Positions 6,733-14,211 of a stretch of DNA of 16,411 nucleotides are shown here, piece by piece (position 1 is the first letter of the stretch; every line of letters begins with the position of its first letter). Under the pieces are notes generated by a model. That model did not search any database. It saw only the letters and a program-made list of their open reading frames with translations, and was not told where the DNA came from. The translations under genes and the position numbers were made by a program. This stretch comes from ZLKRG44 sp964555705 (GTDB lineage Bacteria > Planctomycetota > Phycisphaerae > Phycisphaerales > SM1A02): the NCBI GenBank assembly GCA_964555705.1, contig CAZKTN010000041.1:1-16411 (forward strand), in the 5' to 3' direction.

Positions 6733-8994
6733 CTACGAGCACGGCCCCCAGCGCGTGAGCAGCACGCTCAGATCCTGGCCGTCTACGTCGTCGTCGCCAT
6801 CGAGGTCGGCCGCGCAGCCTGCGCACGCGCCCCAGGCGCTCAGCAGCGAGGCAAGATCCGCACCGCCTACCGAGCCATTCCCGTCGATGTCACCGGTGCA
6901 GGGCGCATCCTCGTCCGCGCGCAGCACCGTGACCGACATGTAGTCATGCACCGTCTCGTCGGCCGCACGCTCGGCGTACACCAGGAACCGGATCGAGCCG
7001 TCGGCGGCGATGTAGTCGCCGAGGTTTGAGCTGAGCCTCGCCCGAAGCGTGCGGTCACGCGTTCCGGCGTAGTTGTCGAGGTATCGGTTCTGCCCGACGA
7101 GCCCGCTCGCATCGCCCCACTGGGATCGCGAGTTGTTCCAGACGTACAGCTCCACCTGCGTGCAGCGGTCGGCGAATCCTTCCCACGTCACCACGACCTC
7201 GTCGATCTGGTCGGCAGGCTCGGCGAGCACGAATCGGAAGAGGTGGGTGGCCTCGCTGCCCGACGACACAGATGGGGTGATGTAGCGATTCGCGTCCGTG
7301 ATCCCGCCGGTCGCGTTGGAGGTCGCCATCGCGACATAGTTCGCGGCAGTGAGCGCGGCGGTGACGGGGCTCACCACCGAGTTCACGGACGTCCAGCTCG
7401 TGGTCTGCCTGCCGAACCCGAACTTGTCGGCGCCGGCACCGGACGAGAAGTCGTAGAGGTTCGCGATGCCGGGCCGCTGCCGGAACGGGTTGCTGACGGC
7501 CATCGTCATGTCGCCGTCAGCTGCACGTGCGGTGACGCGCACGAGCGCGCTATCGGTCGCCGCGGCGGGAACCGTCCACTGGTGAGAGCCCGAGTCCGGG
7601 ATGCCGGCTGCGATAGGCGTCCACGTTGCGCCTCCGTCCACGGAGTAGTCCAGGTCGACGCTCGCCAGCGGCGCATTTCCGGTGTCGGTGGCGTTCCAGC
7701 GGATCGTCTGCTGCGAGCCCACGAGCCACAGCTCGCCGCCTGCGGGCGCGATGACATGAGCTGCAGGGATCGCGTCCGTGTAGCGCGGAACCTGCTTCAC
7801 GATGCAGTGGATCGCACCGGATGCGCCAATGATGCTCGAGCACTGGATCGGCACGATCTGCACGTCGGGACCCGCCGCCTGCTGCCACTTCGCCAGCGCG
7901 TCCGCATCGCGGGCGTTGTAGGCGGCGTTGCCTCCGGGCGCGAGCTGCGTGCCGTAGCAGGGGACGAAGATGCGGTTGTTGACACGGAACGCGTTGGTGT
8001 ACGTGTAGTGCGCGCCACCGGCGTTCCACGCCTGCGGACGGATGACCTCGAAGCCGAGCGACTGCAGGTAGGGCACGGCGTTGTTCGTCACCGTGATCGC
8101 CGTGGAGTTCGATCCGGGAATGAACTCGCTGATGATCACGGTGTCCTCGTCGACGAGGTACATCCACATGTCGATGTGGCCGGTGCCGTCGACGGAGAAG
8201 GGCAGCTGCGGCAGGATGTGCAGCGTGTCGATGCCCTGGAAGGTGTCGTGGAGCTCGCGGATCAGCGACTCGTCATGACCGCCGCTCGCCGGGTTGTCGA
8301 GGTTCACGAGCGCGGTGCAGAATCCGGATCTGCTGGGACCCGCCTGGAAGTTCCCCCCGGAGTAGTAGAGGCCCTGGTGGTAGGCCGGCATGCCGAGCCT
8401 GTCCTCGGCGACGATCGTCGGCACGAAGTTGTCCTGCGGCCTGCCCGGGTAGTAGTGGCTGTCGACGGCTGCAAGTGTCCCGTTCTGGAAGATGAAGTGC
8501 GGACCGTAGTCGCGGATCCACACCGAGTTGTTCGGCGCAATGACGAACACCACCTTGCTCATGTTCGCGCCGGCGGCGATGAACGCGCTCGTCGCGGAGT
8601 TTGCGGTGGTCTGGTTGGCGACCACGACGTACGCGATCTCGTCGAAGGTCGTGCCGGCAGTCAGGCTCGACACGAGCGCGGTGACCACCGAGTTCCAGCT
8701 GTTGCCGTACTGGTAGAGCACTCCCCGCGCGGGCGCGTACTCGGGAGGCGTTGAGATGAGGCCCGTGGTCGGCGCGTCGGCAACGCCGCCCTCAGCAGCG
8801 CCCTTGAGGGCCACGGCGTACGGGGTCAGCCGCTGCTTGGGGTTGTAGGGCGTGCCACCCTCGCGGACGCGGGTGAGCGTGGAGATGTGCTCGGTCTCGG
8901 GCTGGACAGGATCGGAAGACTGGCCAAAGGCATGGTTCGTTGATGCGGCGAGAGCGACAGCAATCGCGGCCCGCAGGGGAAGTTGGCTATGCAT
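6733..8994 (-). CDS. Secreted agmatine/peptidylarginine deiminase-family protein with dockerin-like tag
   Basis: Enzymes of this family hydrolyse a guanidino group (agmatine or peptidyl-arginine), releasing ammonia. The 753 residues begin with a signal peptide (about 1-24, MHSQLPLRAAIAVALAASTN...). The catalytic domain (about 75-405) shows WIRDYGP (159-165, Asp162 binding the guanidinium), GGNF (213-216), HIDM (273-276, His273 and Asp275) and GAIHCIVKQVP (393-403, nucleophile Cys397). All key residues are present. An Ig-like domain follows (about 413-505; APAGGELWLVGS, YSVDGGATW), then a second beta-sandwich (about 511-694) and a paired EF-hand/dockerin-like tag (about 699-753; DIDGNGSVGGADL, DLDGDDDVDGQDL, ending WGPCS). 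Known agmatine deiminases are cytosolic single domains of about 370 residues; export and the extra modules are closer to secreted PPAD-type enzymes. The start is ATG 8994, because the frame upstream lacks a leader. The substrate is undecided. Confidence 0.88.
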   Translation of the reverse strand: MHSQLPLRAAIAVALAASTNHAFGQSSDPVQPETEHISTLTRVREGGTPYNPKQRLTPYAVALKGAAEGGVADAPTTGLISTPPEYAPARGVLYQYGNSWNSVVTALVSSLTAGTTFDEIAYVVVANQTTANSATSAFIAAGANMSKVVFVIAPNNSVWIRDYGPHFIFQNGTLAAVDSHYYPGRPQDNFVPTIVAEDRLGMPAYHQGLYYSGGNFQAGPSRSGFCTALVNLDNPASGGHDESLIRELHDTFQGIDTLHILPQLPFSVDGTGHIDMWMYLVDEDTVIISEFIPGSNSTAITVTNNAVPYLQSLGFEVIRPQAWNAGGAHYTYTNAFRVNNRIFVPCYGTQLAPGGNAAYNARDADALAKWQQAAGPDVQIVPIQCSSIIGASGAIHCIVKQVPRYTDAIPAAHVIAPAGGELWLVGSQQTIRWNATDTGNAPLASVDLDYSVDGGATWTPIAAGIPDSGSHQWTVPAAATDSALVRVTARAADGDMTMAVSNPFRQRPGIANLYDFSSGAGADKFGFGRQTTSWTSVNSVVSPVTAALTAANYVAMATSNATGGITDANRYITPSVSSGSEATHLFRFVLAEPADQIDEVVVTWEGFADRCTQVELYVWNNSRSQWGDASGLVGQNRYLDNYAGTRDRTLRARLSSNLGDYIAADGSIRFLVYAERAADETVHDYMSVTVLRADEDAPCTGDIDGNGSVGGADLASLLSAWGACAGCAADLDGDDDVDGQDLSVLLTRWGPCS

Positions 8995-9022
8995 AGGTGG
9001 CGGATCTTGTGGTGTAGGGGGG

Positions 9023-9042
9023 CAGGGCCACTGGCAGCCCTG
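9023..9042. promoter_or_regulatory. Inverted repeat upstream of the deiminase gene
   Basis: CAGGGC (9023-9028) and GCCCTG (9037-9042) are a perfect 6-bp dyad with an 8-base spacer, 28 bases upstream of the deiminase ATG at 8994. It could be an operator or a leader hairpin. Short GC-rich dyads arise by chance in such DNA, so support is weak. Confidence 0.25.
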
Positions 9043-9082
9043 GCAGGGGAGTATTCGCCCGAACCCGCCGCTGGGATGGACG

Positions 9083-9104
9083 GGGCGGCAAAAAGGGCGG
9101 CAAA
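9083..9104. repeat. Short tandem repeat of GGGCGGCAAA
   Basis: Two perfect copies of the 10-base unit lie at 9083-9092 and 9095-9104, separated by AA, in the 194-bp gap between the amidase stop and the deiminase start. On the coding strand of these genes it reads as T-rich tracts between GCCGCCC blocks. Function is unknown; it may be chance or a slippage product. Confidence 0.4.
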
Positions 9105-9156
9105 GTCCGAAGAATTGTCGTGGGTTCACTGCCCTCGCACAGCGGCCCCAACACGA

Positions 9157-9173
9157 CCCGAACATGAGTCGGG
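9157..9173 (-). terminator. Weak hairpin after the amidase gene
   Basis: CCCGA (9157-9161) pairs with TCGGG (9169-9173) across a 7-base loop, starting 15 bases past the amidase stop at 9189. No T run follows on the minus strand. It may slow transcription between the amidase and deiminase genes, but read-through is quite possible. Confidence 0.22.
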
Positions 9174-9188
9174 CCTCCTCGCGCGATA

Positions 9189-10985
9189 TCAGCGAATGAG
9201 CGGAAGGTCGGGCTTGCGTCGCCAGACATCGAGCCGCCGCTCGATGGCGTCGCCGAGCGCGACAAGCGTGCCCTCGTCGAATGGTCGGCCGATGAGCGTG
9301 AGCGATGTTGGCGCATCCGGCCCGGTGAACCCCGCCCGCTGCACGAGGCAGGGATACCCCGTGGCATTGGTTGCCGTCAGCATGCCGCCCGCAAAGGGAG
9401 GGCACAGCAGCGCATCGGCATCGCCCATGCAGGCGCGCATCCACTCCATGAAGCGGCGGCGCAGTCGCTCCGCCTGCAGGAGCTCGATCGCAGGCGCGAA
9501 CCACGCTTGGCGAAACGTGTTTGGCCAGGCCTCATCAGCCTGCCATGAGAGCTGGTCGTCGGCGCCGTTTCGAGTCATCGACTCGAAGGATGCCGCAGCT
9601 TCCGACACGAGACCGGTCATCAGGACTCCGGGATCGCCTGGCGGCGTCATCGCGCGCTCAATGACGGATGCGCCCGCATCGCGAAGCGCCGCGATCGCCG
9701 CCGGCATGACGCGCGCCGGATCGGCCTCGAGCCATGCGGGATCGAATGCCACACGCATCTGCGCGATGGGCTTCGATGCGCCCGCAGTGAAGGGCACCGA
9801 CACGCTTGACGGATCGCCGATGCTCGCGCCATTGATCGCCTCGAGCACCAGTCCGGTGTCGACGACGCATCGCGTAATGGGGCCGATCTTGTCCCACGAC
9901 CAGCACAGCGCCATGCAGCCCTCGCGCGATACGCGGCCGAATGTGGGACGCAGGCCAGTCGTACCGCAGCGCTCGCATGGCGAGACGATCGACCCGAGCG
10001 TCTCTGTGCCGATCGCGAAGGGCACGCATCCAGCAGCCACAGCAGATGCGCTCCCCGCACTTGACCCAGATGACCCCTTCCCAGGATCCCAGGGATTGCG
10101 GCAGGTGCCCCCGAACCAGATGTCGCCGTAGGCCAGTGCGCCGACGGCCGTCTTCGCCACCATGATGGCGCCCGCGTCTCGGAGACGCGACACCACCACG
10201 GCATCGGAGGCCGGCACCCGGTCGCGCCATGGCTCCGCGCCCCACGTTGTGGCGATGCCTGCAGTGTCGAAGATGTCCTTGAGCCCGTACGGGATCCCGT
10301 GCAGCGGACCGCGCCATACGCCACGCCTCGCCTCAGCGTCGCGCGCATCAGCCTCAGCAATTGCCTGCTCGCCCGCGAACGTGATGACGCAGTTGAGCGT
10401 CGGGTTGGCGGCGCGAAGCCGCGCGACAGAACGCTCCACGAGTGTGCGCGATGTGATGTGGCCCCCGCGCAGCCATGCCGCGAGCTGCCCGACGGTCGCG
10501 AAGTCGAGCTCGGATGGCGAGGAAGGCGGCGTCTTCGCCGGAACGATCGTGCCGGCAGCCTCTGGCGGCGCGGCGCCAAGGTCGGCCGGCGGACGCTCGC
10601 CCGGCAGCAGCACGGCGAACACCTGCGCGGGAGCGAGCGAGTTCGGCAGCTCGCCGAAGCGAGCGCGTGCCGAAAAGAGATCAAGCTGCTGGCCCACGGT
10701 GCGTGCCATTTGCGCCCGCTCCGCAGGCGTGAAGGAGATGCCGGCGAGCTGCTCGGCCGCAGCGATAGTGCTTGCGGACACCGGAGCTGACGCCGCGCTT
10801 GGGCTCGCGGGACTCCCATCGAGCGGGTTCGCGCGCGACGTGACGGAGGAGGTCGCCGCACGGCTACCCGGCACAAGAGCTGCCGCCGATGCGAAGGCTG
10901 CAAACGCCGTGGCGGTGGCCATGAAGTCACGGCGCGACCCCGTATCCGGGCTCGCGTCACCTGTCTGGCGTGCGTTCGCGCTCAT
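9189..10985 (-). CDS. Tat-exported amidase-signature family amidase
   Basis: The 598-residue product hydrolyses an amide bond by the Ser-cisSer-Lys mechanism. The N-terminus has the twin-arginine motif SRRDFM (17-22) and an Ala-rich hydrophobic stretch (about 23-40), so it is predicted to be exported folded. A Ser/Pro/Ala linker and a small helical region (about 70-130) precede the amidase core (about 160-590). Core motifs are GIPYGLKDIFDTAG (Lys236), PGKGSSGSSAGSASAVAAG (cis-Ser308) and GTETLGSIVSPCERCG (nucleophile Ser332). The 24-residue spacing between the serines is the family value. In the nucleophile loop Leu330 replaces the first glycine of the usual GGS. The ATG at 10985 overlaps the stop of the upstream gene by four bases (ATGA), which fixes the start and implies coupling. 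The GatA role in tRNA amidation is excluded by the export signal and absence of gatB/gatC. The substrate is unknown. Confidence 0.92.
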   Translation of the reverse strand: MSANARQTGDASPDTGSRRDFMATATAFAAFASAAALVPGSRAATSSVTSRANPLDGSPASPSAASAPVSASTIAAAEQLAGISFTPAERAQMARTVGQQLDLFSARARFGELPNSLAPAQVFAVLLPGERPPADLGAAPPEAAGTIVPAKTPPSSPSELDFATVGQLAAWLRGGHITSRTLVERSVARLRAANPTLNCVITFAGEQAIAEADARDAEARRGVWRGPLHGIPYGLKDIFDTAGIATTWGAEPWRDRVPASDAVVVSRLRDAGAIMVAKTAVGALAYGDIWFGGTCRNPWDPGKGSSGSSAGSASAVAAGCVPFAIGTETLGSIVSPCERCGTTGLRPTFGRVSREGCMALCWSWDKIGPITRCVVDTGLVLEAINGASIGDPSSVSVPFTAGASKPIAQMRVAFDPAWLEADPARVMPAAIAALRDAGASVIERAMTPPGDPGVLMTGLVSEAAASFESMTRNGADDQLSWQADEAWPNTFRQAWFAPAIELLQAERLRRRFMEWMRACMGDADALLCPPFAGGMLTATNATGYPCLVQRAGFTGPDAPTSLTLIGRPFDEGTLVALGDAIERRLDVWRRKPDLPLIR

Positions 10986-13312
10986 TGCGGACGCGTCACC
11001 GTCACGTGCGCGGTATGGAGCGATGCAGGATCTGCCCGCTCCGCGAGCGAGCGCAGCACGGTGGCTGCCGATCGCCGCACCGGACCCGAGTGCACCTCGG
11101 TGCCGTTCCACGTCACGTTGACCGGGGCATCGAGGTCGCACATCGAGTCGTCGAGGTAGATGGTCAGCTCATCGGCGTTGCCCGTGCTCTCGATGGAGAT
11201 GCTGTTGCCGCTTCGCGTCGCCACTACACGAGAGCCTGGCACCGGCTTTGCCACCTCAAGCCAGTACGACCTGCGGTGCGTGACGTCATCCTGCAGCCAC
11301 ACCACACGAGTCGGGCGCGGATCGCGGGTGAATCCCGCCATCCATGGAAGCGCCATCGCATCCTGGCGGTCCATCCAGTGCCCCTTGCCCGGATGGATCA
11401 CGGCCTGGTGCCGGTACCCGCCGCTGTCCGCAGCAGCCAACGCCGCGAGCGCATCCTTCCACTGCACCGCCACCGCGTTGCGGTTGAAGGGCGTGTCGTT
11501 CTCGCCCATGTGGAGCGCGAACGCGATATTGCGAAGTCCATCCGGCTTTGCGTCGTTGGGGTGCCCGGCCATCATCGCCGCTGCGGCAAGCCGGTCCGCC
11601 ATGCGCGGCGCGAGCTGGTACACGCCGTCACCTCCGGCGCTGTATCCCATGATGTAGATGCGGTTGGGGTCCACTTCGCCGGCGATGACGAGGCTCTCGA
11701 TCAGCCGCGCATAGAGCGCATCGATGTGGTCCTGGTGCCACAGGTTCCAGGTGTCGGTCGGCGCGCGCGGCACCAGGTAGATGCCCTCGGGCGGCTCGTA
11801 CAGCCGCTTCTGGTTCTCCCACTGCTGGTCGTTGACGCGCGCGGGCGCGCCGCCGCCGCCGTGCATCGAGATCCACAGGCTGCGCCCTCCGGCAGGGCGC
11901 TCGCCGAATGTCTTCGTCCAGTAGCGCATCGTGACGTCGCCGGCGCGCACCTCGCCAGATGCGAGCTCGCGCTGTCGGGCATCGCGCTCGGCGTCCGCAT
12001 GCGCGCGCCAGATGAGCTCGCGCACCGCCGCCGCCTCGTCGCGGGAGAGCGCGTCCCTCGCCTGGGGCAGCTTCGCGAGCGCCGCCACGCCGCCTGTTGC
12101 GAGTGCGGCGCGCACGGACTCGACGCGTGGCGATGCGCCTGCGGGCACCACAAGGTCCACAAGCTGACCGTCGTCCCGCACCGTGAAACGAACAGGATCG
12201 GATCCCGGCACAGTCGCCCTGAACTCGCCGTTGACCGGCAGCAGCGTGGTGAGATGGTCGTTGGCGTCAAATCGCTCGTCGCGCGAAGTGCCCTCGAACA
12301 CGATGGTCGGCGACGCCACATCCGCATCCCGATGGACGCGGACGGGAACTGCAACCCTCTCGCGTGCCGCGCTCACCGCATCGCTTGAGGCAGCTGCCTG
12401 CGTCACTCGGAACCGCACGCGCGCCATGCCATGCGGCACCACCTCGGTGGCGGGCCTGGTGTAGCGGTCCGTGACGTCCACCGCGCGCACCGAGTCCGAG
12501 TAGCCGCTCCACTCCATCGGGAAGGTCAGCGGCGTGGGCCGCCACGTGACCGCATAGATCGCGTTCAGCGGGCTCTCGCGTGTCGCCGTTGCCGCTCGCT
12601 CGGCGAACCACGCGCTGTCGAGGTCATCGCCGGTCGGCTCTGCAGCGCCCGTGAAGCGCCAGCGCGTGCCATCCCACACCTCGACCCACGAGTGGTTGCC
12701 GCTGCGGTCCGGCCACAGGGGGATGCCGACGAACCGTGCCGGCACGCCGACGGACCGGCACGCGTCGATCAGCAGGATGCTCAGTCCGGTGCACGACGCA
12801 AGTCCTGTCTCGATCGACTCGGAGGGCGACTGGTCCGCGCGCCGGCGCTTGGTCGAGTAGATGACCTTCGTCAGCGGGAAGAGCCTCTGGTTGATCCGCA
12901 CTGCCGCGATGCCGGGGTCCGTCGTGCCCTCGACGATCGGCAGGCACAGCGTGCGCAGCGGCTTCATCCATGCCTCGCGCCGCTCTGACACGCTCGCGAA
13001 CGGCAGGATCGCGTCGAGGAACAGCTCCTCGCTCACGCTCGAGTGCCACGGCGCGGACCGCCACGCGAGATACGCATCCGCGCAGTGCCCGAGCAGGAAG
13101 TCCGCCGTGGCCGTGCGCGCATCCGAGTCCGGCATGTGGCGCACCAGCCACTCCATGCCGGTGCGCTGGTCGGCTGGCGCCTCGCGCAGCGCGCGCTCGA
13201 GCTGCGGGCGGTTCTCGCCTGCACGCGCAAGTGACGCCTCGAGCGCAGGATCCGCGCCGAGCGTCACGCGCAGCGCAAGGATCAGGGCAGCGAGGCAGTG
13301 CGCGGCGATCAC
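10982..13312 (-). CDS. Exported transglutaminase-like / alpha-beta hydrolase fusion protein
   Basis: The 776 residues have a signal peptide (about 1-20, cleavage after LGA). A helical region precedes a transglutaminase-like core at about 140-226 with SCTGLSILLIDACRSVGVPAR (Cys174) and GNHSWVEVWDG (His207); Glu225 or Asp214 may be the third residue. Bacterial members of this fold are mostly cysteine proteases or cross-linkers. A beta-rich linker (about 290-395) follows, then an alpha/beta hydrolase of the prolyl-oligopeptidase/PHB-depolymerase type (about 455-660). It has the oxyanion motif HGGGG (484-488), GYSAGG (556-561, Ser558), Asp606 in HMGENDTPF, and His645 in GKGHW. The C-terminal part (about 665-776) is probably a beta-sandwich. 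Start GTG 13312 overlaps the lipoprotein stop (GTGA); its own stop overlaps the amidase ATG (ATGA). The two domains may act in sequence on one envelope or extracellular polymer; the substrate is unknown. Confidence 0.88.
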   Translation of the reverse strand: MIAAHCLAALILALRVTLGADPALEASLARAGENRPQLERALREAPADQRTGMEWLVRHMPDSDARTATADFLLGHCADAYLAWRSAPWHSSVSEELFLDAILPFASVSERREAWMKPLRTLCLPIVEGTTDPGIAAVRINQRLFPLTKVIYSTKRRRADQSPSESIETGLASCTGLSILLIDACRSVGVPARFVGIPLWPDRSGNHSWVEVWDGTRWRFTGAAEPTGDDLDSAWFAERAATATRESPLNAIYAVTWRPTPLTFPMEWSGYSDSVRAVDVTDRYTRPATEVVPHGMARVRFRVTQAAASSDAVSAARERVAVPVRVHRDADVASPTIVFEGTSRDERFDANDHLTTLLPVNGEFRATVPGSDPVRFTVRDDGQLVDLVVPAGASPRVESVRAALATGGVAALAKLPQARDALSRDEAAAVRELIWRAHADAERDARQRELASGEVRAGDVTMRYWTKTFGERPAGGRSLWISMHGGGGAPARVNDQQWENQKRLYEPPEGIYLVPRAPTDTWNLWHQDHIDALYARLIESLVIAGEVDPNRIYIMGYSAGGDGVYQLAPRMADRLAAAAMMAGHPNDAKPDGLRNIAFALHMGENDTPFNRNAVAVQWKDALAALAAADSGGYRHQAVIHPGKGHWMDRQDAMALPWMAGFTRDPRPTRVVWLQDDVTHRRSYWLEVAKPVPGSRVVATRSGNSISIESTGNADELTIYLDDSMCDLDAPVNVTWNGTEVHSGPVRRSAATVLRSLAERADPASLHTAHVTVTRPQ

Positions 13313-14163
13313 GGATTCCAGATGTAGGTGCCGATGTCGGCGGGGTTGTCGAGCACGGCGACGCGGATGTCGCCGTCGACGTTGCGCATGACCACACGCG
13401 AAGTGCCGTCATTGAGATGGGCGAACAGGCGCCGGTCTGTGTTGGTTGGATCGGTGCAGAGCCACTTGCCCACCGGGCACCGCGCAAACACCAGCCCGCC
13501 CACGGACTCGAGGTCGTAGATGCCCGAGCTGCGGCCCGACACGCGCCAGTCGATGTCGCCGTCGCGGTTGAGGATCGTGGTCGGATCGGTCATCGGGAAC
13601 TGCGTGACCACGCGCACGTCGCCCTTGCTGGTCTCGATGTCGACCCCGCGCGCATTGTTCGTCACGTACACGTGGCCGCGTGCGGTGCGCACCACTACCG
13701 ATCCGAGCATCGGCAGCGCGATGTCGACGTCGGCCGCCTGAAGCCACGGCTCGGGATTGCTCGTGGTCGCATTGACCACGATCGTCGAGCTGCCCTCGCG
13801 CCACTCGGAGCCGACCGTTGCGGTGATGTCAGGGAGTGACGCGGCGGAGTCATCCTTGCGTGTTGGCCCGTGCATTCCGCGCCTCGTGATCGTCACGGTC
13901 GCGAGGCCCTGCTCGATGCCAGTGCCGGGCGGGCTTGCAGTGGCACGCACCGTGACGCTGCCCGCGAACAGGTCAACCACGACGTTCTGCTGACCGATCG
14001 TGGGGACGCTGAAGGTCTCGGAGTCCTGCGACTCGCCGCCGAAGGTGGTGCGCCAGGGGGTGCTGATCGCCCTCTCGAAGCCTGGCCTGGGGCTGCTGCA
14101 TCCCGCCGGCAGGGCGCCAACGAGGGCTGCAACGGCGAATGTGGCAAGGAAGCCGCGACGCAT
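13309..14163 (-). CDS. DUF4097-like beta-repeat lipoprotein
   Basis: The product is 284 residues. The leader MRRGFLATFAVAALVGALPAGC puts a cysteine at residue 22 followed by two serines, as in lipoproteins, although proline at -3 makes the lipobox atypical. The rest is almost entirely short beta strands with turn motifs (GSVVVRTARGHVYVTNN, GVDIETSKGDVRVVT, NRDGDIDWRV, NVDGDIRVAVLD). This is the right-handed, adhesin-like pattern of the DUF4097 family. Those proteins lack known enzymatic residues and none is seen here, so a structural or binding role at the envelope is likely. I chose ATG 14163 because it opens the leader; an in-frame start at 14229 would run into the divergent esterase gene. 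It is the first gene of a coupled operon, its stop overlapping the next GTG by four bases. Confidence 0.78.
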   Translation of the reverse strand: MRRGFLATFAVAALVGALPAGCSSPRPGFERAISTPWRTTFGGESQDSETFSVPTIGQQNVVVDLFAGSVTVRATASPPGTGIEQGLATVTITRRGMHGPTRKDDSAASLPDITATVGSEWREGSSTIVVNATTSNPEPWLQAADVDIALPMLGSVVVRTARGHVYVTNNARGVDIETSKGDVRVVTQFPMTDPTTILNRDGDIDWRVSGRSSGIYDLESVGGLVFARCPVGKWLCTDPTNTDRRLFAHLNDGTSRVVMRNVDGDIRVAVLDNPADIGTYIWNP

Positions 14164-14200
14164 GCGAGGATCGAGTCTAACGGGATGGACCTCACTCAAT

Positions 14201-14204
14201 AGGA
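14201..14204 (+). promoter_or_regulatory. Ribosome binding site AGGA of the esterase gene
   Basis: AGGA ends seven bases before the ATG at 14212, in a 48-bp gap between divergent start codons. This supports 14212 over the out-of-frame ATG at 14204, which overlaps the motif, and over the in-frame ATG at 14218. Confidence 0.55.
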
Positions 14205-14211
14205 TGAGCGC

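Noticed and set aside
7243..8754. 503-residue plus-strand ORF
   Set aside because: It is antisense to the deiminase gene, Arg/Val/Gly-rich with no recognisable domain, as expected of a shadow frame in GC-rich DNA.
8995..9504. Upstream extension of the deiminase frame by 170 residues, including a Cys/Pro-rich segment
   Set aside because: The extension overlaps the 3' end of the amidase gene in another frame and has no family similarity, while a clean signal peptide starts at 8994.
10986..11141. Upstream extension of the amidase frame
   Set aside because: It overlaps the end of the transglutaminase-hydrolase gene and lacks a leader; the ATGA overlap at 10985 and the Tat motif 17 residues later fit much better.
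10970..12388. 472-residue plus-strand ORF
   Set aside because: It is antisense to the transglutaminase-hydrolase gene, whose active-site motifs are clear; the plus-strand product is His/Arg-rich without motifs.
14164..14211. Possible divergent promoters in the 48-bp gap (TTGAGT ... TAGACT on the minus strand)
   Set aside because: The hexamers are poor matches with about 14 bases between them, too short for a standard sigma-70 promoter. The promoters may lie inside the flanking coding regions.
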